From the NCBI GenBank assembly GCA_026984595.1, contig JALSRW010000042.1, forward strand, positions 1-5,299: DNA of 5,299 nt. Reading direction: 5' to 3'. This DNA comes from Alphaproteobacteria bacterium. Its GTDB lineage: Bacteria; Pseudomonadota; Alphaproteobacteria; Geminicoccales; Geminicoccaceae. Within the stretch, counting starts at the first letter, position 1. Every line of letters begins with the position of its first letter. The notes below the pieces were generated by a model that saw nothing but the letters and a program-made list of their open reading frames with translations, did not search any database and had not been told where the DNA came from. The position numbers were made by a program, and so were the translations under genes. This document shows, piece after piece, positions 1 to 5,299 of this stretch.

Positions 1-1
1 C

Positions 2-565
2 AAGGCGCGGGCGGAAGAGGAGCTGCGCCGCTTCGCCGGGGCCATGGAGATCGCCATCATCCGCCCGCCCGCGGTCTACGGCCCGGGAGATCGGGCGACT
101 CTCGAGATCTTCCGTGGCCTGGCCCGCGGACGGCTGGTGGTGCCGGCCGCCCGCGAGGGGCGGTTTTCCCTGATCTTCGTCGAGGATCTGGCGGCTCTCC
201 TGGCCCATCTCTGCGAAGCGCCCTGGCCGCCCGGACTCACCCTCGAACCCGACGACGGCCATCCCGGCGGCTATCGCTGGCGGGACCTGGCGGACCGGGC
301 GGCCGCCGCCAGCGGACGGCCGGTGCGTCTCCTGCTGCTGCCACCTGCCGCAGGTCGGCTCGTGGCCTCGACTTCGGAGCTGTTCGCTCGTATCACGGGC
401 AAGGCGCCATTGCTGCCCGCCGACAAGCTCGGCGAATTCTATCACAGCGACTGGCTCTGTCGGCCCGAGGGTCTGGAACAGGTCGCCGGCTGGCGGCCGC
501 GGGTGACATTCGCCGAAGGGCTCGGCAGGACCCTCGCCTGGTACCGGGCGGCGGGCTGGCTGTAG
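2..565 (+). CDS. NAD(P)-dependent epimerase/dehydratase-family reductase, C-terminal part (CerR-like)
   Basis: This is an extended short-chain dehydrogenase of the NAD-dependent epimerase/dehydratase family, cut by the window start; 187 C-terminal residues are visible. The reading frame is open from base 2, so the ATG at 44 is an internal methionine and not the start. The first visible residue is a lysine followed by ARAEEELRRF, which fits the region just after the YxxxK active site (K..AE pattern); if so, the catalytic tyrosine lies just outside the window. Next come IIRPPAVYGPGD, the substrate-side RP..vYGPgD motif of the family, and IFVEDLA, matching the usual HV.DlA element. The N-terminal Rossmann glycine motif is missing only because of the cut. 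In known bacterial sphingolipid loci an enzyme of this family (CerR in Caulobacter) reduces the keto group of the sphingolipid backbone, and adjacency to ACP and SPT genes supports that role here. A sugar-nucleotide epimerase cannot be excluded from this fragment alone. Confidence 0.85.
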   Translation, partial: KARAEEELRRFAGAMEIAIIRPPAVYGPGDRATLEIFRGLARGRLVVPAAREGRFSLIFVEDLAALLAHLCEAPWPPGLTLEPDDGHPGGYRWRDLADRAAAASGRPVRLLLLPPAAGRLVASTSELFARITGKAPLLPADKLGEFYHSDWLCRPEGLEQVAGWRPRVTFAEGLGRTLAWYRAAGWL

Positions 566-606
566 CGGCGGCGTCCCGACGAGAAAGCGGTGGCAGGACC
601 GCATGC

Positions 607-611
607 AGGAG
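607..611 (+). promoter_or_regulatory. Ribosome binding site of the acyl carrier protein gene
   Basis: AGGAG lies 7 nt before the ATG at 619. It fixes that start for the acyl carrier protein and argues against the ATG at 603, which is in a different frame and opens a spurious N-terminal extension of the SPT reading frame. Confidence 0.7.
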
Positions 612-618
612 TTCGGAC

Positions 619-873
619 ATGACGACAGGAGATCATGTCTTCGAGCAGGTTTGCCGCCTGCTCGACAAGTACAATCCGGAACGACGTCCACTGCGCGCCG
701 AGACCGATCTCGGCGCCGATCTCAACATCGATTCGGTGGCGGCGATGGACCTCATCATGGAGATCGAGGACCATTTCGACGTCGACGTCCCCATCAACCT
801 CGTGGCCGACTTACGCACCGTCGGAGATCTGGTAGAACTGGTTCGCCACCAACTGGAGGATCGCTCCAACTGA
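619..873 (+). CDS. Acyl carrier protein dedicated to sphingolipid synthesis
   Basis: This 84-residue protein has the size and layout of a stand-alone acyl carrier protein. The phosphopantetheine attachment motif is seen as LGADLNIDSVAAMDLI, with Ser39 as the predicted modified serine (D38-S39-V40). It is followed by the acidic recognition helix MEIEDHFDVDVP, typical of ACP helix II and III. It begins 53 nt after the reductase stop codon and its TGA overlaps the ATG of the SPT gene (TGATG), indicating translational coupling with SPT. In Sphingomonas wittichii and Caulobacter an ACP gene also sits beside SPT, and the ACP is thought to deliver the acyl chain in place of acyl-CoA. By analogy this protein probably carries the long-chain acyl thioester for SPT or for the ceramide acylation step. 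The usual fatty-acid-synthesis ACP is normally encoded with other fab genes, none of which are seen here. A holo-ACP synthase would be needed and is not in the window. Confidence 0.93.
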   Translation: MTTGDHVFEQVCRLLDKYNPERRPLRAETDLGADLNIDSVAAMDLIMEIEDHFDVDVPINLVADLRTVGDLVELVRHQLEDRSN

Positions 874-2072
874 TGGATATTCTCGACAAGCACGCGGCGC
901 TGGCGGTGCGCCACGAGGAACTGCTCCGGCTCGGTGTCGATCCCTTCGCCGTGCGTCTCGACAAGGTGCTCTCGCCCACCCTGGCCGAGGTCCGGGGACG
1001 CGAGACCATCCTGCTCGGGACCAACAACTATCTCGGCCTGACCTTCGATCCGGCCTGCGTCGCCGCCGCCGCCGAAGCCGCCCGCACCCACGGTACCGGC
1101 ACCACCGGCTCGCGCATCGCCAACGGCACCTACGCCCTCCATCGCGAGCTCGAGGAGGCTTTCGCCCGGTTTCTCGACCGCCGCTCCTGCATCGTCTTCA
1201 CCACCGGGTATCAGGCCAATCTGGGAATGCTGGTGGGCCTCGCCGGACCGCGCGACGTGATCCTCCTGGATTCCGATTCCCACGCCTCGATCTACGATGG
1301 CTGCCGGCTTTCCGGCGCCACGGTGGTGCGATTCCGCCACAACGATCCCGAAGATCTCGACCGCCGTCTCGCCCGCCTCGAGGGCAAGGGCGAATGCAAG
1401 CTGATCGTCGTCGAGGGCCTCTACAGCATGCTCGGCGATGTGGCGCCGATCCGCGAGTTCGTCGAGGTCAAGAAACGTCACGGCGCCTGGCTGTTCGTCG
1501 ACGAGGCCCATTCCTTCGGGGTCTTCGGCGAACATGGCCGCGGCGTGGCCGAGGCCCAGGGGGTCGACCGGGAAGTCGATTTCGTGGCCGGCACCTTCAG
1601 CAAGAGCCTCGGTGCGGTGGGCGGCTTCGGGGCTTCCGATCATCCCGGTTTCGACAGGTTGCGCTTCTGCTCGCGCCCCTACATGTTCACCGCCTCGCCG
1701 AGCCCCTCGACGATGGCCTCGACGCGGGTGGCGCTGGAGCGGATCGCCAGCGACGCCGAGCTGCGAAGGCGTCTCTGGGACAACGCTCACCGCCTCCATC
1801 GGGGGTTGTCGGCGATCGGCCTGTCGCTCTGTGCGCCGGCGAGCCCGGTGGTGGCGGTGCGTCTCGCCGACGAGGGCAGCGCGGTGGCCGCCTGGAACCG
1901 GCTTCTGGAAAGCGGCATCTATGTCAATCTGGCACTGCCCCCGGGCACCCCGGGTGGGCTCTGCCTGTTGCGCTGCAGCGTCTCGGCCGCCCACACTCCC
2001 GCCCAGATCGACGAGGCCTGCGCCCGCTTCGCCCGGGTCGCCGAGGAGCTCGATCTCCACGCCACCGCCTAG
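873..2072 (+). CDS. spt: Serine palmitoyltransferase (alpha-oxoamine synthase family)
   Basis: A PLP-dependent enzyme of 399 residues that condenses L-serine with a long-chain acyl thioester to 3-ketosphinganine, the first step of sphingolipid synthesis, in the cytoplasm. Visible motifs in order: LGTNNYLGLTFDP (48-60), GTGTTGSRIANGTY (74-87), LDSDSHASIYDGC (132-144) with the PLP-stacking His137, EGLYSMLGDVAP (181-192), VDEAHSFGVFGEHGRG (209-224) with Asp210, and GTFSKSLGAVGGF (240-252) with Lys244 as the PLP Schiff-base lysine. RPYMFTASPSPS and LLRCSVSAAHTPAQI complete the pattern. Several of these segments are nearly identical to the Sphingomonas paucimobilis SPT as I recall it, and fit SPT better than BioF or KBL. 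It is slightly shorter than that 420-residue enzyme at the N-terminus. The ATG at 873 overlaps the ACP stop and has GGAGGA 12 nt upstream. The loop before the C-terminal domain reads ALPPGTP, with Leu355 where the Sphingomonas enzyme has arginine (RPPATP). Confidence 0.93.
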   Translation: MDILDKHAALAVRHEELLRLGVDPFAVRLDKVLSPTLAEVRGRETILLGTNNYLGLTFDPACVAAAAEAARTHGTGTTGSRIANGTYALHRELEEAFARFLDRRSCIVFTTGYQANLGMLVGLAGPRDVILLDSDSHASIYDGCRLSGATVVRFRHNDPEDLDRRLARLEGKGECKLIVVEGLYSMLGDVAPIREFVEVKKRHGAWLFVDEAHSFGVFGEHGRGVAEAQGVDREVDFVAGTFSKSLGAVGGFGASDHPGFDRLRFCSRPYMFTASPSPSTMASTRVALERIASDAELRRRLWDNAHRLHRGLSAIGLSLCAPASPVVAVRLADEGSAVAAWNRLLESGIYVNLALPPGTPGGLCLLRCSVSAAHTPAQIDEACARFARVAEELDLHATA

Positions 2073-2081
2073 AACCGCCCT
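2073..2081. other. Convergent junction between the two operons
   Basis: Nine bases separate the TAG of the SPT gene from the TGA of the minus-strand nucleotidyltransferase gene. There is no room for an intrinsic terminator between them and none is evident in the flanking coding ends, so transcripts from both sides probably run into each other's 3' ends. Confidence 0.8.
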
Positions 2082-2990
2082 TCAGCGGATCACCCGCCGG
2101 CGATGCAACCGCCAGCCGAGGGTGGCGGCGGCGAGAATGGGGTGGCGCTTCTGCCAGGGGGTGAGCTCCAGGGGAACGCCGGAATGGCGTTCGATCTTCC
2201 AGGCCAGATATTCGGCGCCGCCGCGGAAGGTGAAGGCGGCCTTGAGCAGCCGCAGCACCGAGAGGAGCTTGCCCTGCACCCGCCGCAGCCGCCAGCGCCG
2301 CCGGCAGGCGGCAGGACCGACGGAAACCGCCGGAAGCCGCCCGAGGATGCCGCTCAGGCGGAGATAGCGTTCCCGGAAATGCTCGACGATCTGCCGTGCC
2401 CGCTCCGGTTTCTCGACGCGCAGCTCGGTCCGGTAGCTCTCCAAAAAGGCCCGCTGCCACACCGCCAGGGGATCGGGCCGGTCGCCGACCAGCGGCCGGG
2501 CCGCCCGGTAGGTGGTGACGATCGCCTGCACCAGTGCGCGGCGGATCTGCGCCCGCACATCCGGGTCGTGTACCCAGACCAGCCCGGTCGGTTGGGCGAA
2601 GCGGGCCCAGAAATAGGGGTTGAAGGTGCGCTCGCCGGTCAGCCGCAGGAACTGCGGCAGGCTGACCAGCGCGTATTTGGCACGCACCCGCCGGCCTTCG
2701 AAGGGAGCGTCGACATAATAGACATTGGGCGGCAGCAGGGCGTTCGCGAGCCGCGCCGAGGGGTGACGATGCACCGCCCGGTAGCTCTCGGCGAGCAGAT
2801 AGAGGTCCACGAGACCGCCTTCGTCGCGGCCGTCGCGATAGCAGCTTCCGTAGAACAGCACGGCAAGGATGCCCGGGCCGTGACGCTCGCGAGCGGCGGC
2901 CGCCACCGCCTCCACCGGCGGCGGCACCGCTGCCGCCAGCTCCTCCGCCACCATCCCCTCGATGGCGGCCCGTGGCTCACAGCCGGACAA
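2082..2990 (-). CDS. Tam41-like nucleotidyltransferase (candidate CTP:lipid-phosphate cytidylyltransferase)
   Basis: A 302-residue soluble, basic protein. Residues 44-66 carry a nucleotidyltransferase-fold signature: FYGSC (Gly48-Ser49), then VDLYLL with Asp62. This spacing, with one acidic residue in x-V-D-L instead of DxD, resembles Tam41, the CTP-dependent CDP-diacylglycerol synthase of mitochondria. Further Tam41-like elements follow in the same order: a histidine/asparagine-bearing stretch after the Asp, PPNVYYVD (87-94), RAKYALVSL (103-111, cf. KYGV) and ARFAQPTGLVWV (129-140, cf. GRLQKPV). The C-terminal third is Arg/Lys-rich (RRRWRLRRVQGK) and could contact membrane phospholipid. The gene overlaps the lipid kinase gene by 14 nt, suggesting it acts on the kinase product. 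The TTG start at 2990 is preferred because GAGGAG lies 10 nt upstream; the next candidate is ATG at 2954 (residue 13), which has no correctly spaced ribosome binding site. The reaction, CTP plus ceramide-1-phosphate to CDP-ceramide, is inferred. Some other nucleotidyltransferase role remains possible. Confidence 0.7.
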   Translation of the reverse strand: MSGCEPRAAIEGMVAEELAAAVPPPVEAVAAAARERHGPGILAVLFYGSCYRDGRDEGGLVDLYLLAESYRAVHRHPSARLANALLPPNVYYVDAPFEGRRVRAKYALVSLPQFLRLTGERTFNPYFWARFAQPTGLVWVHDPDVRAQIRRALVQAIVTTYRAARPLVGDRPDPLAVWQRAFLESYRTELRVEKPERARQIVEHFRERYLRLSGILGRLPAVSVGPAACRRRWRLRRVQGKLLSVLRLLKAAFTFRGGAEYLAWKIERHSGVPLELTPWQKRHPILAAATLGWRLHRRRVIR

Positions 2991-3930
2991 AGCGCAACTG
3001 CTCCTCGGCGGTGACCGTCACCGGAAAGCCGGTCTCGGGTGTGTAGATCTCGCCATCCACGGTAAAGCGCGAGACCGGCGTGATGTCGAGCCGAGACGCA
3101 CCGCGACTTTCGTATTCCACCGGCAGCGCACGCTTGTCGCCGCCATAGAGAACGCGCGGCGCGTGGCGCAGGAGACGCGGCGGCGGACAGGCGAGGCTGG
3201 TGAAGCGGATGGGCTTGCCGTCGACGTTCCAGAACGGGCGGGAGCGCAGCACCAGACGCTCGAGGGTGGTGGCCAAGAGCAGCAGCCGCGCCCCGTTCCG
3301 CGCCTCCTCTCCGTCGCGCACCACCCGCATCTCCTCGCAGGAGATCCCGGCCGCCTCCAGCCCGCGGAAGGAGATGGTTGCGAGCATCCACAGCAGCGTG
3401 AGAACGTGGGAAATCTCCCCGTAGAGACCGCGGCTGTGCAGCGAGCCGGTACAGAGCCCGATGGCATCGACGATGCCGGCGGCACCGAAGAACATGCCGC
3501 GGATGGCCGGTCGGTCGGAGGCCCAGTCCACCTTCAGCACCGGGCGGGGCACCAGATGGCGTTCGAGCGTACCGGCATCGACCGCTTCCAGGAGGCGGCG
3601 CAACCCGCGCGGGCCGGCATCGCGCAGCCCCACATCCGCCGCCGTCATGTTGGCGGTGCCCCGGGGCAGGATCGCCACCGGCGGCGGCGACCGCCAGATG
3701 CGATGGGCGAACAGGCCGGTGAGCGCCCGGCTGACGGTACCGTCGCCGCCGCTGATCACCAGAAGCCCGATCTCGCGTGCCGCCATCTCCCGCAGCAGCT
3801 CCGCCGAGTCGGTGCCGTTGTCGATGCGCAGATGGAGAACATCCGCACGGCCGTCCAGTATCCGGTCGAGCTCCCGGGCGCGGCGGCGGTTGCGCCCGCT
3901 TCGCGCGTTGCTGAGAATGCCGATGCGCAT
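2977..3930 (-). CDS. Lipid kinase of the diacylglycerol kinase/LCB5/YegS superfamily (candidate ceramide kinase)
   Basis: A 317-residue kinase of the DAGK catalytic superfamily, the usual length for the bacterial YegS/LCB5-type enzymes. Visible motifs: an N-terminal IGILSNARSGRN (3-14, cf. NP.sG), the nucleotide-binding SGGDGTVSRAL (60-70), LPRGTANMTA (89-98), GMFFGAAGIVDAI (145-157), and the C-terminal FTVDGEIY (289-296) with the conserved Asp-Gly-Glu. There is no signal peptide and no clear membrane span. In Caulobacter a member of this superfamily (CpgB) phosphorylates ceramide on the way to ceramide phosphoglycerate. Location opposite an SPT operon, and directly before a nucleotidyltransferase gene, points to the same substrate here. 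Sphingoid base or diacylglycerol are alternative substrates. The ATG at 3930 is 5 nt after the LptG-like stop, with GGAGGT 12 nt upstream inside the end of that gene. Met95 replaces the aspartate often found in the GTaND motif. Confidence 0.88.
   Translation of the reverse strand: MRIGILSNARSGRNRRRARELDRILDGRADVLHLRIDNGTDSAELLREMAAREIGLLVISGGDGTVSRALTGLFAHRIWRSPPPVAILPRGTANMTAADVGLRDAGPRGLRRLLEAVDAGTLERHLVPRPVLKVDWASDRPAIRGMFFGAAGIVDAIGLCTGSLHSRGLYGEISHVLTLLWMLATISFRGLEAAGISCEEMRVVRDGEEARNGARLLLLATTLERLVLRSRPFWNVDGKPIRFTSLACPPPRLLRHAPRVLYGGDKRALPVEYESRGASRLDITPVSRFTVDGEIYTPETGFPVTVTAEEQLRFVRL
3001..3006 (-). promoter_or_regulatory. Ribosome binding site deciding the TTG start of the nucleotidyltransferase gene
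   Basis: GAGGAG on the minus strand, inside the last codons of the kinase gene, lies 10 nt before the TTG at 2990. The spacing is close to that of the kinase and SPT genes in this window (12 nt each). This supports initiation at TTG over the ATG at 2954, where the only purine-rich stretch directly abuts the start codon. Confidence 0.5.
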
Positions 3931-3935
3931 GGGGC

Positions 3936-5039
3936 CTATGCGACCTCCGCGGATTGCGGGCGACGCCGGGGCATCTCGGCGCTGACCAGCATGCCGGTGA
4001 CGACGACGAGCAGCAGCAGGGGGGACAGCCAGGCGGCCAGCGGTGGAGCGAGAAAGCCGCCCTCCCCCAGAGCCAGCGTGAAGCCGCCGAAGATCTGGAA
4101 GGCGAAGCCGGTCGCCAGCCCCTTGACGAACAGGGGGGTGATGCCGCCGACCCGGCGGAAACTGCGCAGAAAGCCGAAGGGCAGGATCAGCATCAGAGCC
4201 GGCACCAGACTGCCGGTCAGGCGGTAGTGCAGCCAGGTGCGATGGGCATGGACGGCGCGCATGCCGTAGCCCGCGGCGGCCACCACCCGCAGAAGATCGG
4301 CGTAGCGCAGTTCCGCCGCCGGACGGGCCATCAGCGCCACCGCGTCGAGATCGACCTCGGCCGGCCAGAACAGGCGCTCGAGGCGCAGCGCCTTCCTGCC
4401 GCCCACCGGTCGGCGAACCACCGCCTCCAGCTCGATGCCGGCGTCCACCAGGCGCCCCCGCGCCGCATCGATGCGTTCGATCAGGGTGCCGTCGGCGGCG
4501 CGACGGAAGACCACCACATTCTCCAGCTCGCGGCGCTGCGCGGGTTCGGCATCCAGCCGGATCACATCGTCGCCGCTCTGGATCCAGACATAGTTGCGAT
4601 CGGCACCGAACCGGGCCTGCTTGAAATCGCCCACCTCCCAGTCGCGCAACATCTCGGTGGTGGGCGGTACCAGCAGCTCGTCATTGGCCAGTTCGAGGCC
4701 GATCAGGAGCAGAGCCAGAGGCAGCATGCGCAGCGCCAGCGCGGCCGAGGACAGGCCGCTGCCCCACAGCACCACGATCTCGCGGTGACGGACCAGATCG
4801 GCGACCGCGAACAGTCCGGCCAGAAGGGCGGTCAGCGGCAGCATCTCGCGTATCAGCGAGGGCAACCGCAGGCCGGCATAGGCGAACATCGCCAGCGCCG
4901 CGTTGGTGTCGCGTTTCAGGAGATCGTCGCTGGCGTCGATCAGATCGAAGAGCAGCCCGAAGGCGGCCACGGCGAAGACCACCACCGCCAGGCGCAGCGC
5001 GAAGTGCCGCATCAGATAGCGGTTGACCACGGCACTCAT
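3936..5039 (-). CDS. LptG-type permease of the LptF/LptG (YjgP/YjgQ) family
   Basis: A 367-residue inner-membrane protein with the LptF/LptG layout and usual length. Three N-terminal membrane segments (about residues 14-34, 65-83 and 99-119) precede a hydrophilic periplasmic region (about 120-270, expected beta-jellyroll). Three C-terminal segments follow (about 275-292, 304-324 and 333-353). The cytoplasmic loop REIVVLWGSGLSSAAL (86-101) matches the family's coupling helix (E...lr.sG.S), which contacts the LptB ATPase; ELLVPPTTEM after the third segment is also typical. In the canonical system LptB2FG extracts LPS from the inner membrane and passes it to LptC. The ATG at 5039 overlaps the upstream LptF stop (ATGA) and has GAGGGG 8 nt upstream; the frame stays open to 5192, but that extension lies over LptF codons. 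The kinase gene follows 5 nt downstream, so this pair may be a paralogue that exports a sphingolipid; it could equally be the housekeeping LPS transporter. Confidence 0.88.
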   Translation of the reverse strand: MSAVVNRYLMRHFALRLAVVVFAVAAFGLLFDLIDASDDLLKRDTNAALAMFAYAGLRLPSLIREMLPLTALLAGLFAVADLVRHREIVVLWGSGLSSAALALRMLPLALLLIGLELANDELLVPPTTEMLRDWEVGDFKQARFGADRNYVWIQSGDDVIRLDAEPAQRRELENVVVFRRAADGTLIERIDAARGRLVDAGIELEAVVRRPVGGRKALRLERLFWPAEVDLDAVALMARPAAELRYADLLRVVAAAGYGMRAVHAHRTWLHYRLTGSLVPALMLILPFGFLRSFRRVGGITPLFVKGLATGFAFQIFGGFTLALGEGGFLAPPLAAWLSPLLLLVVVTGMLVSAEMPRRRPQSAEVA

Positions 5040-5299
5040 GCGGTCCGCCCCTCGTAGCGCCGGCGCAGCCAGGAGGCGAGGTTCTCGAAGCCGCGATCGA
5101 GGATCGCACCACGGGCCGGGTCGGGCACATGGGTGGCGCGCCGCACGAACAATACCACGCTCAGGAGCACGAACGCGGCGAACGGCAGCCAAAGTGTGGT
5201 GAAGGTCGAAAACAGCCCGTCATCGGCCAGCGCCTCGCCGGTCTGCAGGATCTGGCTGTAACCGACGATCAGCAGGACGCCGACGATGAATCCGTAGGA
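5036..5299 (-). CDS. LptF-type permease of the LptF/LptG (YjgP/YjgQ) family, C-terminal part
   Basis: The reading frame enters from the right window edge and ends at the TGA at 5036, leaving 87 residues. The fragment begins in a membrane segment (SYGFIVGVLLIVGYSQILQ), continues with GEALADDGLFSTFTTLWLPF, then a final membrane segment (about fragment residues 36-53) and a basic cytoplasmic tail ending RRRYEGRTA. The geALa..G.......WlP arrangement between the last two membrane segments is characteristic of LptF C-termini. Its stop codon overlaps the start of the next gene by 4 nt (ATGA), the tight coupling usual for lptF-lptG pairs. It would form the heterodimeric channel with the LptG-like protein. 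Six-span topology and the periplasmic domain cannot be seen because of the cut. Confidence 0.82.
   Translation of the reverse strand, partial: SYGFIVGVLLIVGYSQILQTGEALADDGLFSTFTTLWLPFAAFVLLSVVLFVRRATHVPDPARGAILDRGFENLASWLRRRYEGRTA
5048..5053 (-). promoter_or_regulatory. Ribosome binding site of the LptG-like gene
   Basis: GAGGGG on the minus strand, 8 nt before the ATG at 5039. It decides the start of the LptG-like gene against the longer open frame reaching to 5192, whose extra 51 residues are Arg/Pro-rich, lack family similarity and overlap LptF codons. Confidence 0.6.

Noticed and set aside
587..602. Small inverted repeat GCGGT/ACCGC with a 6-nt loop before the ACP gene
   Set aside because: A 5-bp stem without a T-run is expected by chance in GC-rich DNA. 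It does not qualify as a terminator, and nothing else supports a regulatory role.
603..872. N-terminal extension of SPT from the ATG at 603
   Set aside because: The extra 90 residues lie in another frame over the ACP gene, are Arg-rich and have no SPT similarity. The start at 873 has a ribosome binding site and the classic TGATG overlap.
633..2060. Long minus-strand open frame of 475 codons opposite ACP and SPT
   Set aside because: It is a GC-rich mirror of the SPT and ACP genes, which have clear family motifs on the plus strand. Its translation is low-complexity and matches no family I recognise.
2962..4227. Long plus-strand open frame of 421 codons opposite the kinase
   Set aside because: It lies antisense to the kinase and permease genes, which carry conserved motifs. 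Its product is rich in Arg, Gln and Gly without recognisable domains.
3954..5057. Plus-strand open frame of 367 codons opposite the LptG-like gene
   Set aside because: It is the antisense shadow of the permease: a Gln/His/Arg-rich translation with no family signature.
5040..5192. N-terminal extension of the LptG-like protein to a TTG at 5192
   Set aside because: It overlaps LptF codons, has Arg/Pro-rich composition, and would put 51 unrelated residues before the first membrane segment. ATG at 5039 has a good ribosome binding site.
1..5299. Search for tRNA, rRNA, CRISPR arrays, insertion sequences and attachment sites
   Set aside because: Coding regions with clear families cover almost the whole window. 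I saw no regularly spaced repeats, transposase motifs or RNA gene signatures.

Overview
The window is GC-rich bacterial DNA, densely packed with genes and with a Gram-negative character (LptF/LptG-type outer-membrane lipid export proteins). The gene content resembles the sphingolipid loci known from Caulobacter and sphingomonads, so an alphaproteobacterium is the most likely source. That assignment is inferred from gene content and is not proven.

Left half, plus strand: the C-terminal part of an NAD(P)-dependent epimerase/dehydratase-family reductase (2-565, cut by the window start; CerR-like ceramide reductase by context), a dedicated acyl carrier protein (619-873), and a serine palmitoyltransferase (873-2072) whose ATG overlaps the ACP stop codon. 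Together they form the backbone-building module: the ACP would supply an acyl thioester, SPT would condense it with L-serine to 3-ketosphinganine, and the reductase would reduce the keto group of the long-chain base or ceramide. A ceramide synthase is expected but is not in the window.

Right half, minus strand, read from right to left: the last 87 residues of an LptF-type permease (5036-5299, partial), an LptG-type permease (3936-5039), a lipid kinase of the diacylglycerol kinase/LCB5/YegS superfamily (2977-3930), and a nucleotidyltransferase-like protein (2082-2990) with a motif pattern like Tam41, the mitochondrial CDP-diacylglycerol synthase. All four overlap or nearly abut (4-nt overlap, 5-nt gap, 14-nt overlap) and look like one operon. 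The two operons converge with 9 nt between stop codons, so no promoter region lies in the window and both modules are transcribed from outside it.

Working model: the plus-strand operon makes the ceramide backbone. On the minus strand, the kinase would make ceramide-1-phosphate and the Tam41-like enzyme could activate it to CDP-ceramide for attachment of an anionic headgroup. The LptF/LptG-like pair could be a dedicated exporter of the finished sphingolipid to the outer membrane. The SPT, ACP, kinase and LptFG family assignments rest on clear motifs. The Tam41 resemblance, the CDP-ceramide step and the export role are inference.
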